From Flemingiibacterium sp045586505 (lineage in GTDB: Bacteria > Bacillota > Clostridia > Oscillospirales > CAG-272): a DNA stretch of 46,840 bases. Positions 13,025 through 21,855 of the stretch are shown here, piece after piece; the first letter of the stretch is position 1, and every line of letters starts with the position of its first letter. The notes below the pieces were generated by a model. It was given only the letters and a program-made list of their open reading frames with translations, made no database searches and was not told the DNA's origin. The stretch lies in assembly GCA_045586505.1 (NCBI GenBank), contig JAZNAL010000034.1, forward strand, positions 1 through 46,840. Reading direction: 5' to 3'. A program made the translations under genes and the position numbers.

Positions 13025-15844
13025 TTATCCAAGCTTTGCAAGCACTGCCGAAAGCTCGGAGCGGCTTATTGTAGCTGTGGGACGTACCGTGCCGTCGGGA
13101 TATCCGCTGACGATTCCGGAGCCTGCACAGTTTGCCACGCCCTCACGTGCCCAGTCGGCAATGTCGTTAGCATCGGTGAAGGTGAGCTCGTAATCGGCGG
13201 AATCAAGTAAACTGCCGATGACCTTGAACGCCTCCTGTCTTGTTATGGTGGCGTTGGGATCGAATACTACCGTTCCGTCATCGCTTATGCCGCGTCCGCT
13301 CATGAAACCACTTGCCAGCGCCGCGCGGATGTAGGGCACCTTATCGTATGGCGTATCTGCATCAAGCGTTACGCCCTCGGTAACATAGGGGAAGGCGTTG
13401 GTGCCTGTCCAAAGCACCAGTATCTTTGCAAATTCCGCGCGGGTCAGCGCAAGATCGGGCTCATAGTAACGGAGCCCGTCTGATTCGGTACAGTCGAAAT
13501 TCTGGATTACGCCCATCTCGTAAAGCGTGTTCAGATAGTCGCCTGCCCAGTGCTCGTCAAGTCCCGCCAGCGGCGGCTCGGATTCTCTGCCAAAGTAGAT
13601 TATCGCGTCATCGATCACATAACTCTGTGATGCAGTCCCCGTGTGATTTACGTTAAGGAGTGAGGTTAACTGCAAGGTGCCGCTCTTTAGGGATTCGGGG
13701 ATCTCGGCGGTAATCTCACGCCAGCCCAGCTGTTTTGCGTAGTCCTTGGTGATCTTGTAGGAGAGGTCGTATACATTGCCGTCTTCATCCTGAACAGACG
13801 CGCTCACAACACCGTCCCCGTAGCCGTAGATCCACATTTTGATGCTCTCGGCATCCTGTGACAAGGTCAACGGTTCATTTAGTGCCAGCTCCATGACCTT
13901 GCTCTGATTTTCAGTCTCATATGAGAAACCGATCTCAAGTCCGTGCAGGGAGTTGTACCCGTGAGCGGCGTGGGCAACTAGTGCCTCACCCGTGGGAGCG
14001 GATAGCGTGAAGCCGTCAATGGCGGTTTCATCCTCAAAATCGGAGATAAGGTGAGACTCGTCGCTGACCTTTACGTTGACGTAACGCACGAACTCGTCAA
14101 ACCATACACCAATCTCCACCTCACCCTCGTATTCGCCGCCGAATGATTGAAAATTGCCGTTTTTGTCAAGATAACCGAGGTCGCAGATTATCATCGCATT
14201 CGGATATGCTTCGGGATCGGGCACAACGTGGGTGCCGTTAAGGGTGTAGTAGAAGGAGCCTGGTGTGCTGTGAAGCACTCTGCCGTCCGCCTCCGCCTTG
14301 ACGTCAAGCTTCAAAAGCGTGCCGGGCTTTATCTGTAGTGCCTCGGGTTTTACAGTAAGGTCATCGAGCTTGTCCACGACCATCACGCTGACATCGCCCG
14401 AAATATCTCCGTTGGTCACACGAAGGTGGTATTCGCCGCCGATGAGTCCCGCCGTGAAGCTGCAGTCATTGACCCAGCCGATATCCTCGGGATAGTCCTC
14501 TGCGAAGGCGGTGATGAGCGAGCCTTTGGCGAAGGTTGCCTCCACGGGAAGATACGCGGAGTCAAGCGCTTCGGCAGTAAAATCAATGGTACTGCCGCGC
14601 AGGATATACGGCATATTCGGGGAGACCTTCAACGCTGCGGGTTTGCCGTCGGGACCTTTAGCGCTTAAAAACAGCAGACCGTTTGCCACCGATCGGTAGC
14701 TTCCGTCGGAGGGGGTGTTGACATACGCTGTCTCGGCGCTGCCAGAGGGCTTCACCATAACCGTAGTGGAACCGCCGCCGTCAAGATTCATGGCGTAGGT
14801 ACAGCCGAGCTCCGCCATTACCGCGGAGACGTCCTCGATTTTGAGGCCGCGTGAGGCGGAGGTTCTGCCGTCCACGGCGAAGAATACTACACCTCCGTCC
14901 GGCTTAAGTCCCACCACAGTGCGGGGGTTGACGGTCTTTTCGTGATCCTCGTCGATGATGCCGTCGGGCATCACACCCGCTTCCAATATCATATCACCGC
15001 CGCCAATGGCAGTGACTATTCTGTCCCATATCTCGGCGCATTCGGTGTCGATGCGGATGCGGTCGCCTTTCTTGAAGTCCGTGAACTGCGAGTATGTTTC
15101 CCAGCTCTCCGATACCGTGATGACCGCACAGCCCTCGGGAATCTCGATGTTGTATTTATCAGTAACGATCTCCTTTACCGTTCCCTCTACCGAACCGCTT
15201 GCCTTAAGCTCGCCCTCGAGCTCGATGACGAGCTCTATGGATTCCGCGGCGGTCATCGTGGTCGATGCAAAATCCTCGGTCACCATGTAAACGCCCCAGA
15301 TCGTGGGGAGTTTGTTCAGATGATCGATCCTTTTCGCAGTGCCGCCCGAGGTGAGATTGGTCACAGTCATAGAGATCGACGGTTTTCCGATGATGGCGGA
15401 GCCATTCTCCAAAAAACCCAGCGCATATTTAGTGTCATCGGTAGAAATAAGTCTGCCGCCGTCGATCATAATACCCGAGGGAACGCCGGTTTGCATACTG
15501 AAAAAGTCGCCGTTGAGGGCGGCATATACGGTCTTACCGTCATTTGTCTCGGTGGCGACCATCGAGCCAAGGCGATCCTTGCCGTAGACGGTGTTTCCGA
15601 AGCGTAAGATGGGAAGTGTGCCGCCTTTACTGAAGTCATATTCGAATATGTATGACTGCTGAGGCTTTCCCTCGTCCGTTATGGAGTCAAGCTTGGTGTA
15701 ATAGAGTCCGCTGCCGATGGTGTCGCGCAATATTTCCGTGACCTCGCCGAGTCCCGTATACGAGAGGGCGGAGAGGGGCAGATTCACAAGCATTGCGGCG
15801 GTGAGCACAGTGCCGAGCACGGTGCGGATCGGTCTTTTTGACAT
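13025..15844 (-). CDS. Secreted phosphodiester glycosidase with SLH domains
   Basis: A protein of 939 residues. A signal peptide (about 1-28, hydrophobic core VLGTVLTAAMLVNLPLSALS) comes first. A phosphodiester glycosidase (NAGPA-like) domain spans roughly 60-400, with the hallmark TYAMNLDGGGSTTVMVK near 350-370 and ALNGDFFSM earlier. Ig-like/carbohydrate-binding-like beta regions occupy about 400-760. Three SLH motifs at the C terminus (about 770-939; TRAEFAKILVLW, TRQEAFKVIGSL, SRSELSAVLAKL) anchor proteins to pyruvylated secondary cell-wall polymers. The domain cleaves GlcNAc-1-phosphodiester-type links, so the substrate may be a cell-wall or capsular phosphopolymer. AAAGGATG lies upstream of the ATG. 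Confidence 0.9.
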   Translation of the reverse strand: MSKRPIRTVLGTVLTAAMLVNLPLSALSYTGLGEVTEILRDTIGSGLYYTKLDSITDEGKPQQSYIFEYDFSKGGTLPILRFGNTVYGKDRLGSMVATETNDGKTVYAALNGDFFSMQTGVPSGIMIDGGRLISTDDTKYALGFLENGSAIIGKPSISMTVTNLTSGGTAKRIDHLNKLPTIWGVYMVTEDFASTTMTAAESIELVIELEGELKASGSVEGTVKEIVTDKYNIEIPEGCAVITVSESWETYSQFTDFKKGDRIRIDTECAEIWDRIVTAIGGGDMILEAGVMPDGIIDEDHEKTVNPRTVVGLKPDGGVVFFAVDGRTSASRGLKIEDVSAVMAELGCTYAMNLDGGGSTTVMVKPSGSAETAYVNTPSDGSYRSVANGLLFLSAKGPDGKPAALKVSPNMPYILRGSTIDFTAEALDSAYLPVEATFAKGSLITAFAEDYPEDIGWVNDCSFTAGLIGGEYHLRVTNGDISGDVSVMVVDKLDDLTVKPEALQIKPGTLLKLDVKAEADGRVLHSTPGSFYYTLNGTHVVPDPEAYPNAMIICDLGYLDKNGNFQSFGGEYEGEVEIGVWFDEFVRYVNVKVSDESHLISDFEDETAIDGFTLSAPTGEALVAHAAHGYNSLHGLEIGFSYETENQSKVMELALNEPLTLSQDAESIKMWIYGYGDGVVSASVQDEDGNVYDLSYKITKDYAKQLGWREITAEIPESLKSGTLQLTSLLNVNHTGTASQSYVIDDAIIYFGRESEPPLAGLDEHWAGDYLNTLYEMGVIQNFDCTESDGLRYYEPDLALTRAEFAKILVLWTGTNAFPYVTEGVTLDADTPYDKVPYIRAALASGFMSGRGISDDGTVVFDPNATITRQEAFKVIGSLLDSADYELTFTDANDIADWAREGVANCAGSGIVSGYPDGTVRPTATISRSELSAVLAKLG

Positions 15845-16265
15845 GTTTACATCCTTTCAAAACAAGTGGGAGTTTGCGTTTACACTTTCATTATACCTGA
15901 ATTAGACGAAGTAAAAATGTACTCGGAGAGTATAAATCGTGAATAAAATTAAAACTCTTTAGTGCCGTAGTTTATTATTTGGAGATATTGTGATATTATG
16001 ACAGCCGGGATTGGTTTTATACAAATAATACGACAGGATGTGAAGTGAATGAAGGTTTTCTGTCGATATTACGGCTATGCGCATTGTGCACATAGGATGC
16101 GTGCGAGAATTGTGCAAAACAACGTAAGCTTGAAAGAATATTACGAAATTTCAAGAAAACAGCGGAATGCACAAAAAATCTTATTCGAATTGTACAATTA
16201 TTAAATCTTGTAATCAAACTCGTACCTTTTGCATATAGTGTTAGGGCAAACAACACTATATCGAG
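15845..16265. other. Intergenic region upstream of spoIIID
   Basis: 420 bases without a supported gene. On the minus side, TATAAT (15890-15895) could be the -10 of the SLH glycosidase, but its -35 is poor. On the plus side, a 51-codon reading frame (16049-16204) has no clear promoter or family. The strongest structure is the dyad at 16233-16261. Confidence 0.4.
16233..16261 (+). promoter_or_regulatory. Perfect 10-bp dyad in the spoIIID leader
   Basis: ATATAGTGTT (16233-16242) and AACACTATAT (16252-16261) are perfect inverted repeats with a 9-base centre, ending two bases before the Shine-Dalgarno GAGGTGA. The left arm overlaps CATATAGT, which could serve as a sigma-E-like -10, though no convincing -35 is seen. 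It may be an operator or an mRNA hairpin. Confidence 0.5.
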
Positions 16266-16274
16266 GTGAGCGGC

Positions 16275-16544
16275 TTGTTTTATGACACAGATGACAGAGC
16301 GCGGAGACTTGCGGAATACCTGATAGAGGAAAAAAGCACGGTCAGAAGTACCGCCGCGGCGTATGGGATCAGTAAATCCACCGTACATAAGGATATTTCC
16401 TCCAGACTGAAAAGGCTTGATCCCGCCCTGTACGCCGAAGCGGCAAAGATACTGGACACCAATAAATCCGAGCGTCACATACGCGGGGGAAATGCTACCA
16501 AACGTAAATACGAAACGGCAAAAGAGACAAAATATTCAAAATAA
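16275..16544 (+). CDS. spoIIID: Sporulation transcription factor SpoIIID
   Basis: A protein of about 89 residues. The core RRLAEYLIEEKSTVRSTAAA, then YGISKSTVHKDISSRL, then the basic tail SERHIRGGNATKRKY, follows SpoIIID closely in order and spacing. The family is a mother-cell DNA-binding regulator acting after sigma-E during sporulation. I prefer the TTG at 16275, because GAGGTGA lies five bases upstream; the in-frame GTG at 16266 is inside that site. It is a single gene with its own terminator, unlike the common spoIIID-mreB arrangement. The presence of this gene suggests that the organism can sporulate or descends from a spore former. Confidence 0.94.
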   Translation: MFYDTDDRARRLAEYLIEEKSTVRSTAAAYGISKSTVHKDISSRLKRLDPALYAEAAKILDTNKSERHIRGGNATKRKYETAKETKYSK

Positions 16545-16570
16545 TTTGTGTTATATGCACAGAAAAATGT

Positions 16571-16593
16571 GAGCGCTCAGCGCTCCTTTTTTT
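16571..16593 (+). terminator. Intrinsic terminator of spoIIID
   Basis: GAGCGC (16571-16576) pairs with GCGCTC (16580-16585) around a TCA loop and is followed by seven T residues. Confidence 0.8.
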
Positions 16594-16614
16594 ATTCATT
16601 TGCGCAAAAATCCC

Positions 16615-16643
16615 TTTACTTTCGTTTAAAAATGTTGTATAAT
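16615..16643 (+). promoter_or_regulatory. Promoter of recQ
   Basis: TTTACT (16615-16620) and TATAAT (16638-16643) have a 17-bp spacer. Confidence 0.7.
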
Positions 16644-16685
16644 ATATATCAAGAATTATATATACTTTGGGAGACTTAAATCGGA

Positions 16686-18518
16686 ATGACGGACAAGTAC
16701 AACGTGCTCAGAAATTATTACGGCTACTCATCCTTTCGCGAGGGGCAGGAGCCGATAATCGACAATATAATGGCGGGGCGGGACATATTAGCGGTAATGC
16801 CCACCGGTGCGGGAAAATCCATCTGTTATCAGGTGCCTGCGATACTGCTCCCGGGTATAACACTGGTCATCTCGCCGCTGATCTCACTTATGAAGGATCA
16901 GGTGGGTGCGCTCAACCAGAACGGTATTCGCGCCGCGTACCTTAACAGCTCGCTGACTGCACGTCAGTATGGTATGGCGCTCTCAAATATCAGACAGGGC
17001 GTCTACAAGATAATCTACGTTGCGCCCGAGAGACTTATGACCGACGGCTTTTTAGAGCTTGCGTCGACGCTCAACATCTCACTTGTCGCCGTGGACGAGG
17101 CCCACTGTGTTTCACAGTGGGGACACGATTTCAGACCGAGCTACACGCATATTTCCACCTTTGTTGAAGGGCTTGCGCACCGACCGGTAGTGGCGGCGTT
17201 TACCGCGACTGCCACCGAGCAGGTAAAAAGCGACGTGCGCGAACTGCTGGCGCTGTCACAGCCTTATGAGATCACCACTGGCTTTGATCGCCCGAATCTC
17301 TATTTCGGCGTGGTTGAGACCACCTCGCGGCTTGAGTATATACAGAATTACTTAAAAGAAAACAAGGGCAAATCGGGCATAATTTACGCCATGACCCGCA
17401 AAAATGTTGAGAAGATATACGCACACCTTGATAACGCGGGCTTCCCAGTGACATTATATCACGCAGGACTGTCCGACTCGGAGCGGGCGAACAATCAGGA
17501 TGCTTTTATACGTGATGTCTGCCCCATAATCGTGGCGACAAACGCCTTTGGTATGGGTATCGACAAGCCCGACGTGGAGTTTATCATACACTACAATTTC
17601 CCGCTGTCCATGGAGGCATATTACCAGGAGGCGGGCAGAGCGGGACGTGACGGAAGCGAGGCAGACTGTATACTGCTCTATTCCGCCGCTGACATACATA
17701 CCGCAAAATTTCTGATTGAAAACGGTACCGATGAGGATGAAGCACTTGATGAACATGAAATTGAAGCGTCAAAAAAACGCCGCTATGATAAATTAGAGCA
17801 TATGATCTCCTACTGCAAAACCACGGCGTGCCTGCGCGGATACATCCTGCGGTATTTCGGCGATCAGCCGACGGTAGAAAAATGTGATAAATGCTCCTCC
17901 TGCCGCGGCGACTACGAGGTGCAGGATGTGACGGACATCGTCCGTGCCGTGCGCATGGCGGTGGATATTACCGGCGAGCGCTTTGGTGCGGTGTTTATCG
18001 CGGATTTCCTGCACGGGATCGATAATGGGCGAATGGATGCTCTGGGATTTACCGATGAGCGCGGGTTCGGACTGCTTTCGCATATTTCCACCTCGGTGAT
18101 ACGGGACGTTATCTCCCGCATGATCGAAGGTGGACTGCTTGTTCGCAGCGGCGGACAGTATCCGACGCTTGCCATATCTCACGCGCTTGACAGATATCTT
18201 GCGTCAGGAAGCCGCATGACGCTGAAGGTCAAAAAGGTGGAGAAAAAAAGCAAGTCAAAGTCCCGCACAGCCGGGACTCTGCATATGTCTCCCGCCGATG
18301 CGGAGCTTTACGAAAGGCTTCGCAAATTCCGCCGCGATACGGCGGAAAAACGCGGCGTGCCCGCATATGTGATCTTCACCGATTCCACACTGCGTGAGAT
18401 TGCCGCAGCGCATCCCACGAATATGACAGCATTTCTTCGCGTCAAGGGCATCGGCGAAGAAAAGGCGATGCGCTACGGTTCGGCGGTCATCGGAATCGTG
18501 CGCGCAATGGGTTATTGA
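16686..18518 (+). CDS. recQ: ATP-dependent DNA helicase RecQ
   Basis: A protein of 610 residues. Domains in order: DEAD/DEAH helicase core with FREGQEPII (motif 0), MPTGAGKS (Walker A, 38-45), VDEAHCVSQWGHDFRPSY (DEAH at 137-140 plus the RecQ aromatic loop) and FTATAT; second RecA lobe with YHAGLSD and QEAGRAGRDG; zinc-binding region with C...CDKCSSC (about 379-403); winged helix (about 415-515); and C-terminal HRDC domain (about 535-610). It is a 3'-5' helicase in recombination and repair. The start has GGGAG about 13 bases upstream, a long spacing. No SOS box is visible. Confidence 0.96.
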   Translation: MTDKYNVLRNYYGYSSFREGQEPIIDNIMAGRDILAVMPTGAGKSICYQVPAILLPGITLVISPLISLMKDQVGALNQNGIRAAYLNSSLTARQYGMALSNIRQGVYKIIYVAPERLMTDGFLELASTLNISLVAVDEAHCVSQWGHDFRPSYTHISTFVEGLAHRPVVAAFTATATEQVKSDVRELLALSQPYEITTGFDRPNLYFGVVETTSRLEYIQNYLKENKGKSGIIYAMTRKNVEKIYAHLDNAGFPVTLYHAGLSDSERANNQDAFIRDVCPIIVATNAFGMGIDKPDVEFIIHYNFPLSMEAYYQEAGRAGRDGSEADCILLYSAADIHTAKFLIENGTDEDEALDEHEIEASKKRRYDKLEHMISYCKTTACLRGYILRYFGDQPTVEKCDKCSSCRGDYEVQDVTDIVRAVRMAVDITGERFGAVFIADFLHGIDNGRMDALGFTDERGFGLLSHISTSVIRDVISRMIEGGLLVRSGGQYPTLAISHALDRYLASGSRMTLKVKKVEKKSKSKSRTAGTLHMSPADAELYERLRKFRRDTAEKRGVPAYVIFTDSTLREIAAAHPTNMTAFLRVKGIGEEKAMRYGSAVIGIVRAMGY

Positions 18519-18566
18519 AGATAATTATTTTGCGATATTTTTCGACGTAATAATTACCTGCGTTTA

Positions 18567-18575
18567 TGGTATACT
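18567..18575 (+). promoter_or_regulatory. Extended -10 promoter of the glycogen operon
   Basis: TG-G-TATACT is an extended -10 element without a good -35, about 60 bases before the glgB start. No terminator separates it from recQ, so some read-through is possible. Confidence 0.5.
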
Positions 18576-18633
18576 TTATTTGAATCAACAGTTTTATTAA
18601 ACCTTTGAAAAAACAAATGAAAGGTCTGATATT

Positions 18634-20613
18634 TTGGCAAAAGAAAAGAATAAAGTAAATCGCGGCGGCGATATGGCGGCGTATTATTTCCATCAGGGAA
18701 CCAATTTCCGCGCTTATGAGTACCTTGGATGCCATGCTGCGGCAGAGGTAGACGGATACACCTACACCTTCCGCGTGTGGGCACCCAATGCCGTAAGTGT
18801 TGAGGTCGTGGGCGATTTCAACGATTGGAAGCCCGTATGCCAGATGGATCGTGTCACCGATATGGGTATCTGGGAGTACAGGCTTGTGTCGGCGGTGTCG
18901 CTTGATGGCGCAAACTATAAGTACCGCATCACGGGCAAAAACGGTGTGCATCTTAAAGCTGACCCATATGCGCGCTACTCGGAGACCCTTAAGGGTACCG
19001 CCTCGAAAATCTACAGTGAAAAGCCTTTTGAATGGACTGACGGGCTGTTTATGAAAAAGCGTGCCCGCGAGGTCATCGGCAAGGGTGCAAAGACTCCCGA
19101 ATTTTTCTCGGCGCCGATGAATATCTATGAAGTACATCTCGGCTCCTTTAAAACAAAAAACGGCGAGACCACAAAGAATGGTGAGAACTACCTTAATTAC
19201 CGGGAGCTTGCGGACGAGCTGGCAGTTTACGCAAAGCAGATGGGCTACACTCACGTGGAGCTGCTTCCCATCGCCGAGCATCCCTTCGACGGCTCCTGGG
19301 GCTATCAGATCTGTGGATATTATTCCCCCACAGCAAGATTCGGAACACCTGATGATTTCCGTTTCTTTGTCAATAAGCTCCATTCCGTGGGGCTTGGCGT
19401 AATACTTGACTGGGTGCTCGCATATTTTTCAAAGGATGAGCACGGACTATACGAGTTCGACGGCGAGCCGCTGTACGAGTATCAGGGCAAGGATCGTATG
19501 GAGCATAAGGTGTGGGGTACGCGCTTCTTCGACGTGGCTCGCAATGAGGTGGAATGCTTCCTCATATCGAATGCGCTTTATTGGCTGCGCGAATTTCACA
19601 TTGACGGTCTGCGGGTAGATGCGGTGGCATCCATGCTCTATCTCGATTTTGACCGCGATCCCGGTGAATGGGTGCCAAATGAGCAGGGTGACAACAAGAA
19701 TCTCGAATCCATCGCCTTTTTTAAAAAGCTGAACACGGTACTGTTCGCGGAGTTTCCTGACGCGCTGATGATCGCGGAGGAATCCACGGATTGGCCTATG
19801 ATCACAAAGCCCGTACATGAGGGCGGGCTGGGCTTCAACTTCAAATGGAACATGGGTTGGGCAAACGATACCTTCGACTACGTTATGACCGACCCCGTGT
19901 ACAGAAAATACAAGCACGAGAAGCTCACCTTCCCAATGATGTATTCGCTGAGGGAAAACTATATCCTCCCCGTTTCCCACGATGAGGTGGTGCACGGAAA
20001 GCTGTCACTGTTAGACAAGAATTTCGGCGACTATAATATGAAATTTGCAGGTTTTCGAACATTTCTTGCCTATCAGATGACCCATCCCGGAAAGAAGCTT
20101 ACCTTCATGGGCACCGAATACGCGCCTTTTCGCGAGTGGGACTACGAAAACGAGCTGGAGTGGTTCATGCTGGACTACGATATGCACAAAAAGTCACAGC
20201 TCTACACGGCGGCGCTCAATCGGTTCTACCTTGAAGAGCCTGCGCTCTGGGAGCGGGATTTCTCCTGGGATGGATTTGAGTGGATCTATCCCGATATGAA
20301 CGAGCTCAACATTATCGCCTACCGCAGAAGGAATAAGCGCGGCGGCGAGGTCATAGTGGTGCTGAACTTCGCCCCTGTCGACCGTGAGGGCTTTACGTTG
20401 GTAAAAATGAAGCATACCCGTTATTTCGAGGTATTCGCCAGCGATGCCGTCGAATACGGCGGTACGGGCAAGCTGAACCCCGGTGTCCTCGACACATTTA
20501 AAGCTTTCGACGGTACCCGCGAATTAAAGATCACGCTTCCTGCGCTGTCCGCGGTCATTTTGAAGCCTGCGGCGGCACTGAAAAGAGTAAGCCACAGACA
20601 AAAATTAAAATAA
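18634..20613 (+). CDS. glgB: 1,4-alpha-glucan branching enzyme
   Basis: A protein of 659 residues. A CBM48 domain (about 45-140; FRVWAPNAVSVEVVGDFNDW) precedes the GH13 barrel (about 150-540) and a C-terminal beta domain. Active-site motifs are DGLRVDAVASML (nucleophile D329), IAEEST (acid/base Glu 382/383) and PVSHDEVVHGK (transition-state Asp). It cuts alpha-1,4 chains and re-attaches them as alpha-1,6 branches. The start is a TTG at 18634, nine bases after AAAGG; no ATG fits as well. It is the first gene of the glg operon, 16 bp before glgC. Confidence 0.97.
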   Translation: MAKEKNKVNRGGDMAAYYFHQGTNFRAYEYLGCHAAAEVDGYTYTFRVWAPNAVSVEVVGDFNDWKPVCQMDRVTDMGIWEYRLVSAVSLDGANYKYRITGKNGVHLKADPYARYSETLKGTASKIYSEKPFEWTDGLFMKKRAREVIGKGAKTPEFFSAPMNIYEVHLGSFKTKNGETTKNGENYLNYRELADELAVYAKQMGYTHVELLPIAEHPFDGSWGYQICGYYSPTARFGTPDDFRFFVNKLHSVGLGVILDWVLAYFSKDEHGLYEFDGEPLYEYQGKDRMEHKVWGTRFFDVARNEVECFLISNALYWLREFHIDGLRVDAVASMLYLDFDRDPGEWVPNEQGDNKNLESIAFFKKLNTVLFAEFPDALMIAEESTDWPMITKPVHEGGLGFNFKWNMGWANDTFDYVMTDPVYRKYKHEKLTFPMMYSLRENYILPVSHDEVVHGKLSLLDKNFGDYNMKFAGFRTFLAYQMTHPGKKLTFMGTEYAPFREWDYENELEWFMLDYDMHKKSQLYTAALNRFYLEEPALWERDFSWDGFEWIYPDMNELNIIAYRRRNKRGGEVIVVLNFAPVDREGFTLVKMKHTRYFEVFASDAVEYGGTGKLNPGVLDTFKAFDGTRELKITLPALSAVILKPAAALKRVSHRQKLK

Positions 20614-20629
20614 CAACCGGAGGATTATC

Positions 20630-21838
20630 ATGTACAAGAAAAAAGAATGCGTCGCAATGCTTCTTGCTGGAGGGCAGGGAAGCAGACTCTATACGCTTAC
20701 CGAAAAGACCGCAAAGCCTGCGGTCCCCTTCGGCGCGAAGTATCGCATCATTGATTTTACCCTCTCAAACTGCGTAAATTCCCATATCGACACCGTAGGC
20801 GTGCTTACACAGTATCAGCCGCTGGTGCTGAACGAATATATCGGCAACGGTCAGCCCTGGGACCTTGACCGTATGAACGGCGGAGTGATGGTGCTTCCGC
20901 CTTATCAGGGCAAGGACGGCGCGGACTGGTACAGCGGTACTGCCAATGCGATCTATCAGAATCTGAACTTCATTAACCGCTATGATCCTGACTATGTGCT
21001 GGTGCTCTCAGGCGACCATGTTTATAAGATGGACTACAGTAAGATGCTCGACTACCATAAGAGGATGAACGCCGACGCTACCATCGCGGTCATCGATGTG
21101 CCGATGGAGGAGGCGAGCCGCTACGGTATCATGAATACCAACGAGGACGGCAAGATAATCGAGTTTGAGGAAAAGCCCCCTCATCCCAAGAGCACAAAGG
21201 CATCCATGGGTATTTACATCTTCAACAGGAAGCTGCTTGAAAGCTACCTCATCGCTGACGAAAACAACCCCGATTCGGCAAACGACTTCGGTAAGAATGT
21301 CATTCCCGCGATGCTGAAAAGTGGCGAGAGTATGTATGCCTACAGCTTCTCCGGCTATTGGAAGGACGTGGGAACTATCGAGAGCCTTTGGGAGGCTCAA
21401 ATGGATCTTATCGGCGACGAGCCGGTGTTCAATCTCTTTGATTCGGACTGGAAGATCTATTCGAGAAACCGTATTCGTGCACCCCATTATATCGGCGGGG
21501 ACGCGAAGGTCTCTAACTCCATCATCACTGAGGGCTGTGAGATTCACGGCATGGTGGAAAACTCTATCCTGTTCGGCGGCGTAAAGGTGGAAAGAGGTGC
21601 GTACATACGCAACTCCATCATTATGAACGACACCGTCATTTGCGAGGGCGCGTCCGTTTACTATTCCATCGTTGACGGCGATACCGAGATCGGTGCGGGA
21701 GCACAGGTCGGCGAGCTCAAGGAAAGCGGCAAGGGCATCACCCTTGTGGGAAGCGATCTTGCCATCCCCCACGGCACAGTCATCCCCGCAGGTGCCATGG
21801 TAAATTCCGCGTATCTGGATGAAAAGAAGAAAGCGTAA
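20630..21838 (+). CDS. glgC: Glucose-1-phosphate adenylyltransferase catalytic subunit
   Basis: A protein of 402 residues. The nucleotide-binding loop LLAGGQGSRLYTLTEKTAKP is intact, as are the catalytic region VLSGDHVYKMDY and FEEKPPHPKS. A C-terminal left-handed beta-helix (about 290-400) has hexapeptide repeats. It makes ADP-glucose from glucose-1-phosphate and ATP, the committed step of glycogen synthesis. A CGGAGGATTATC leader gives strong translation. It is followed at 17 bp by glgD, its likely heterotetramer partner, as known for the Bacillota GlgCD enzymes. Confidence 0.97.
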   Translation: MYKKKECVAMLLAGGQGSRLYTLTEKTAKPAVPFGAKYRIIDFTLSNCVNSHIDTVGVLTQYQPLVLNEYIGNGQPWDLDRMNGGVMVLPPYQGKDGADWYSGTANAIYQNLNFINRYDPDYVLVLSGDHVYKMDYSKMLDYHKRMNADATIAVIDVPMEEASRYGIMNTNEDGKIIEFEEKPPHPKSTKASMGIYIFNRKLLESYLIADENNPDSANDFGKNVIPAMLKSGESMYAYSFSGYWKDVGTIESLWEAQMDLIGDEPVFNLFDSDWKIYSRNRIRAPHYIGGDAKVSNSIITEGCEIHGMVENSILFGGVKVERGAYIRNSIIMNDTVICEGASVYYSIVDGDTEIGAGAQVGELKESGKGITLVGSDLAIPHGTVIPAGAMVNSAYLDEKKKA

Positions 21839-21855
21839 GAAAGGAAGAAACTAAA

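Noticed and set aside
14942..15607. Plus-strand frame of 221 codons opposite the SLH glycosidase
   Set aside because: Antisense shadow with no ribosome binding site or recognisable motif.
16049..16204. Possible 51-codon gene upstream of spoIIID
   Set aside because: Purine-rich sequence precedes the ATG, but promoter evidence is weak and the product (Arg-, Tyr- and Cys-rich at the start) matches nothing I know.
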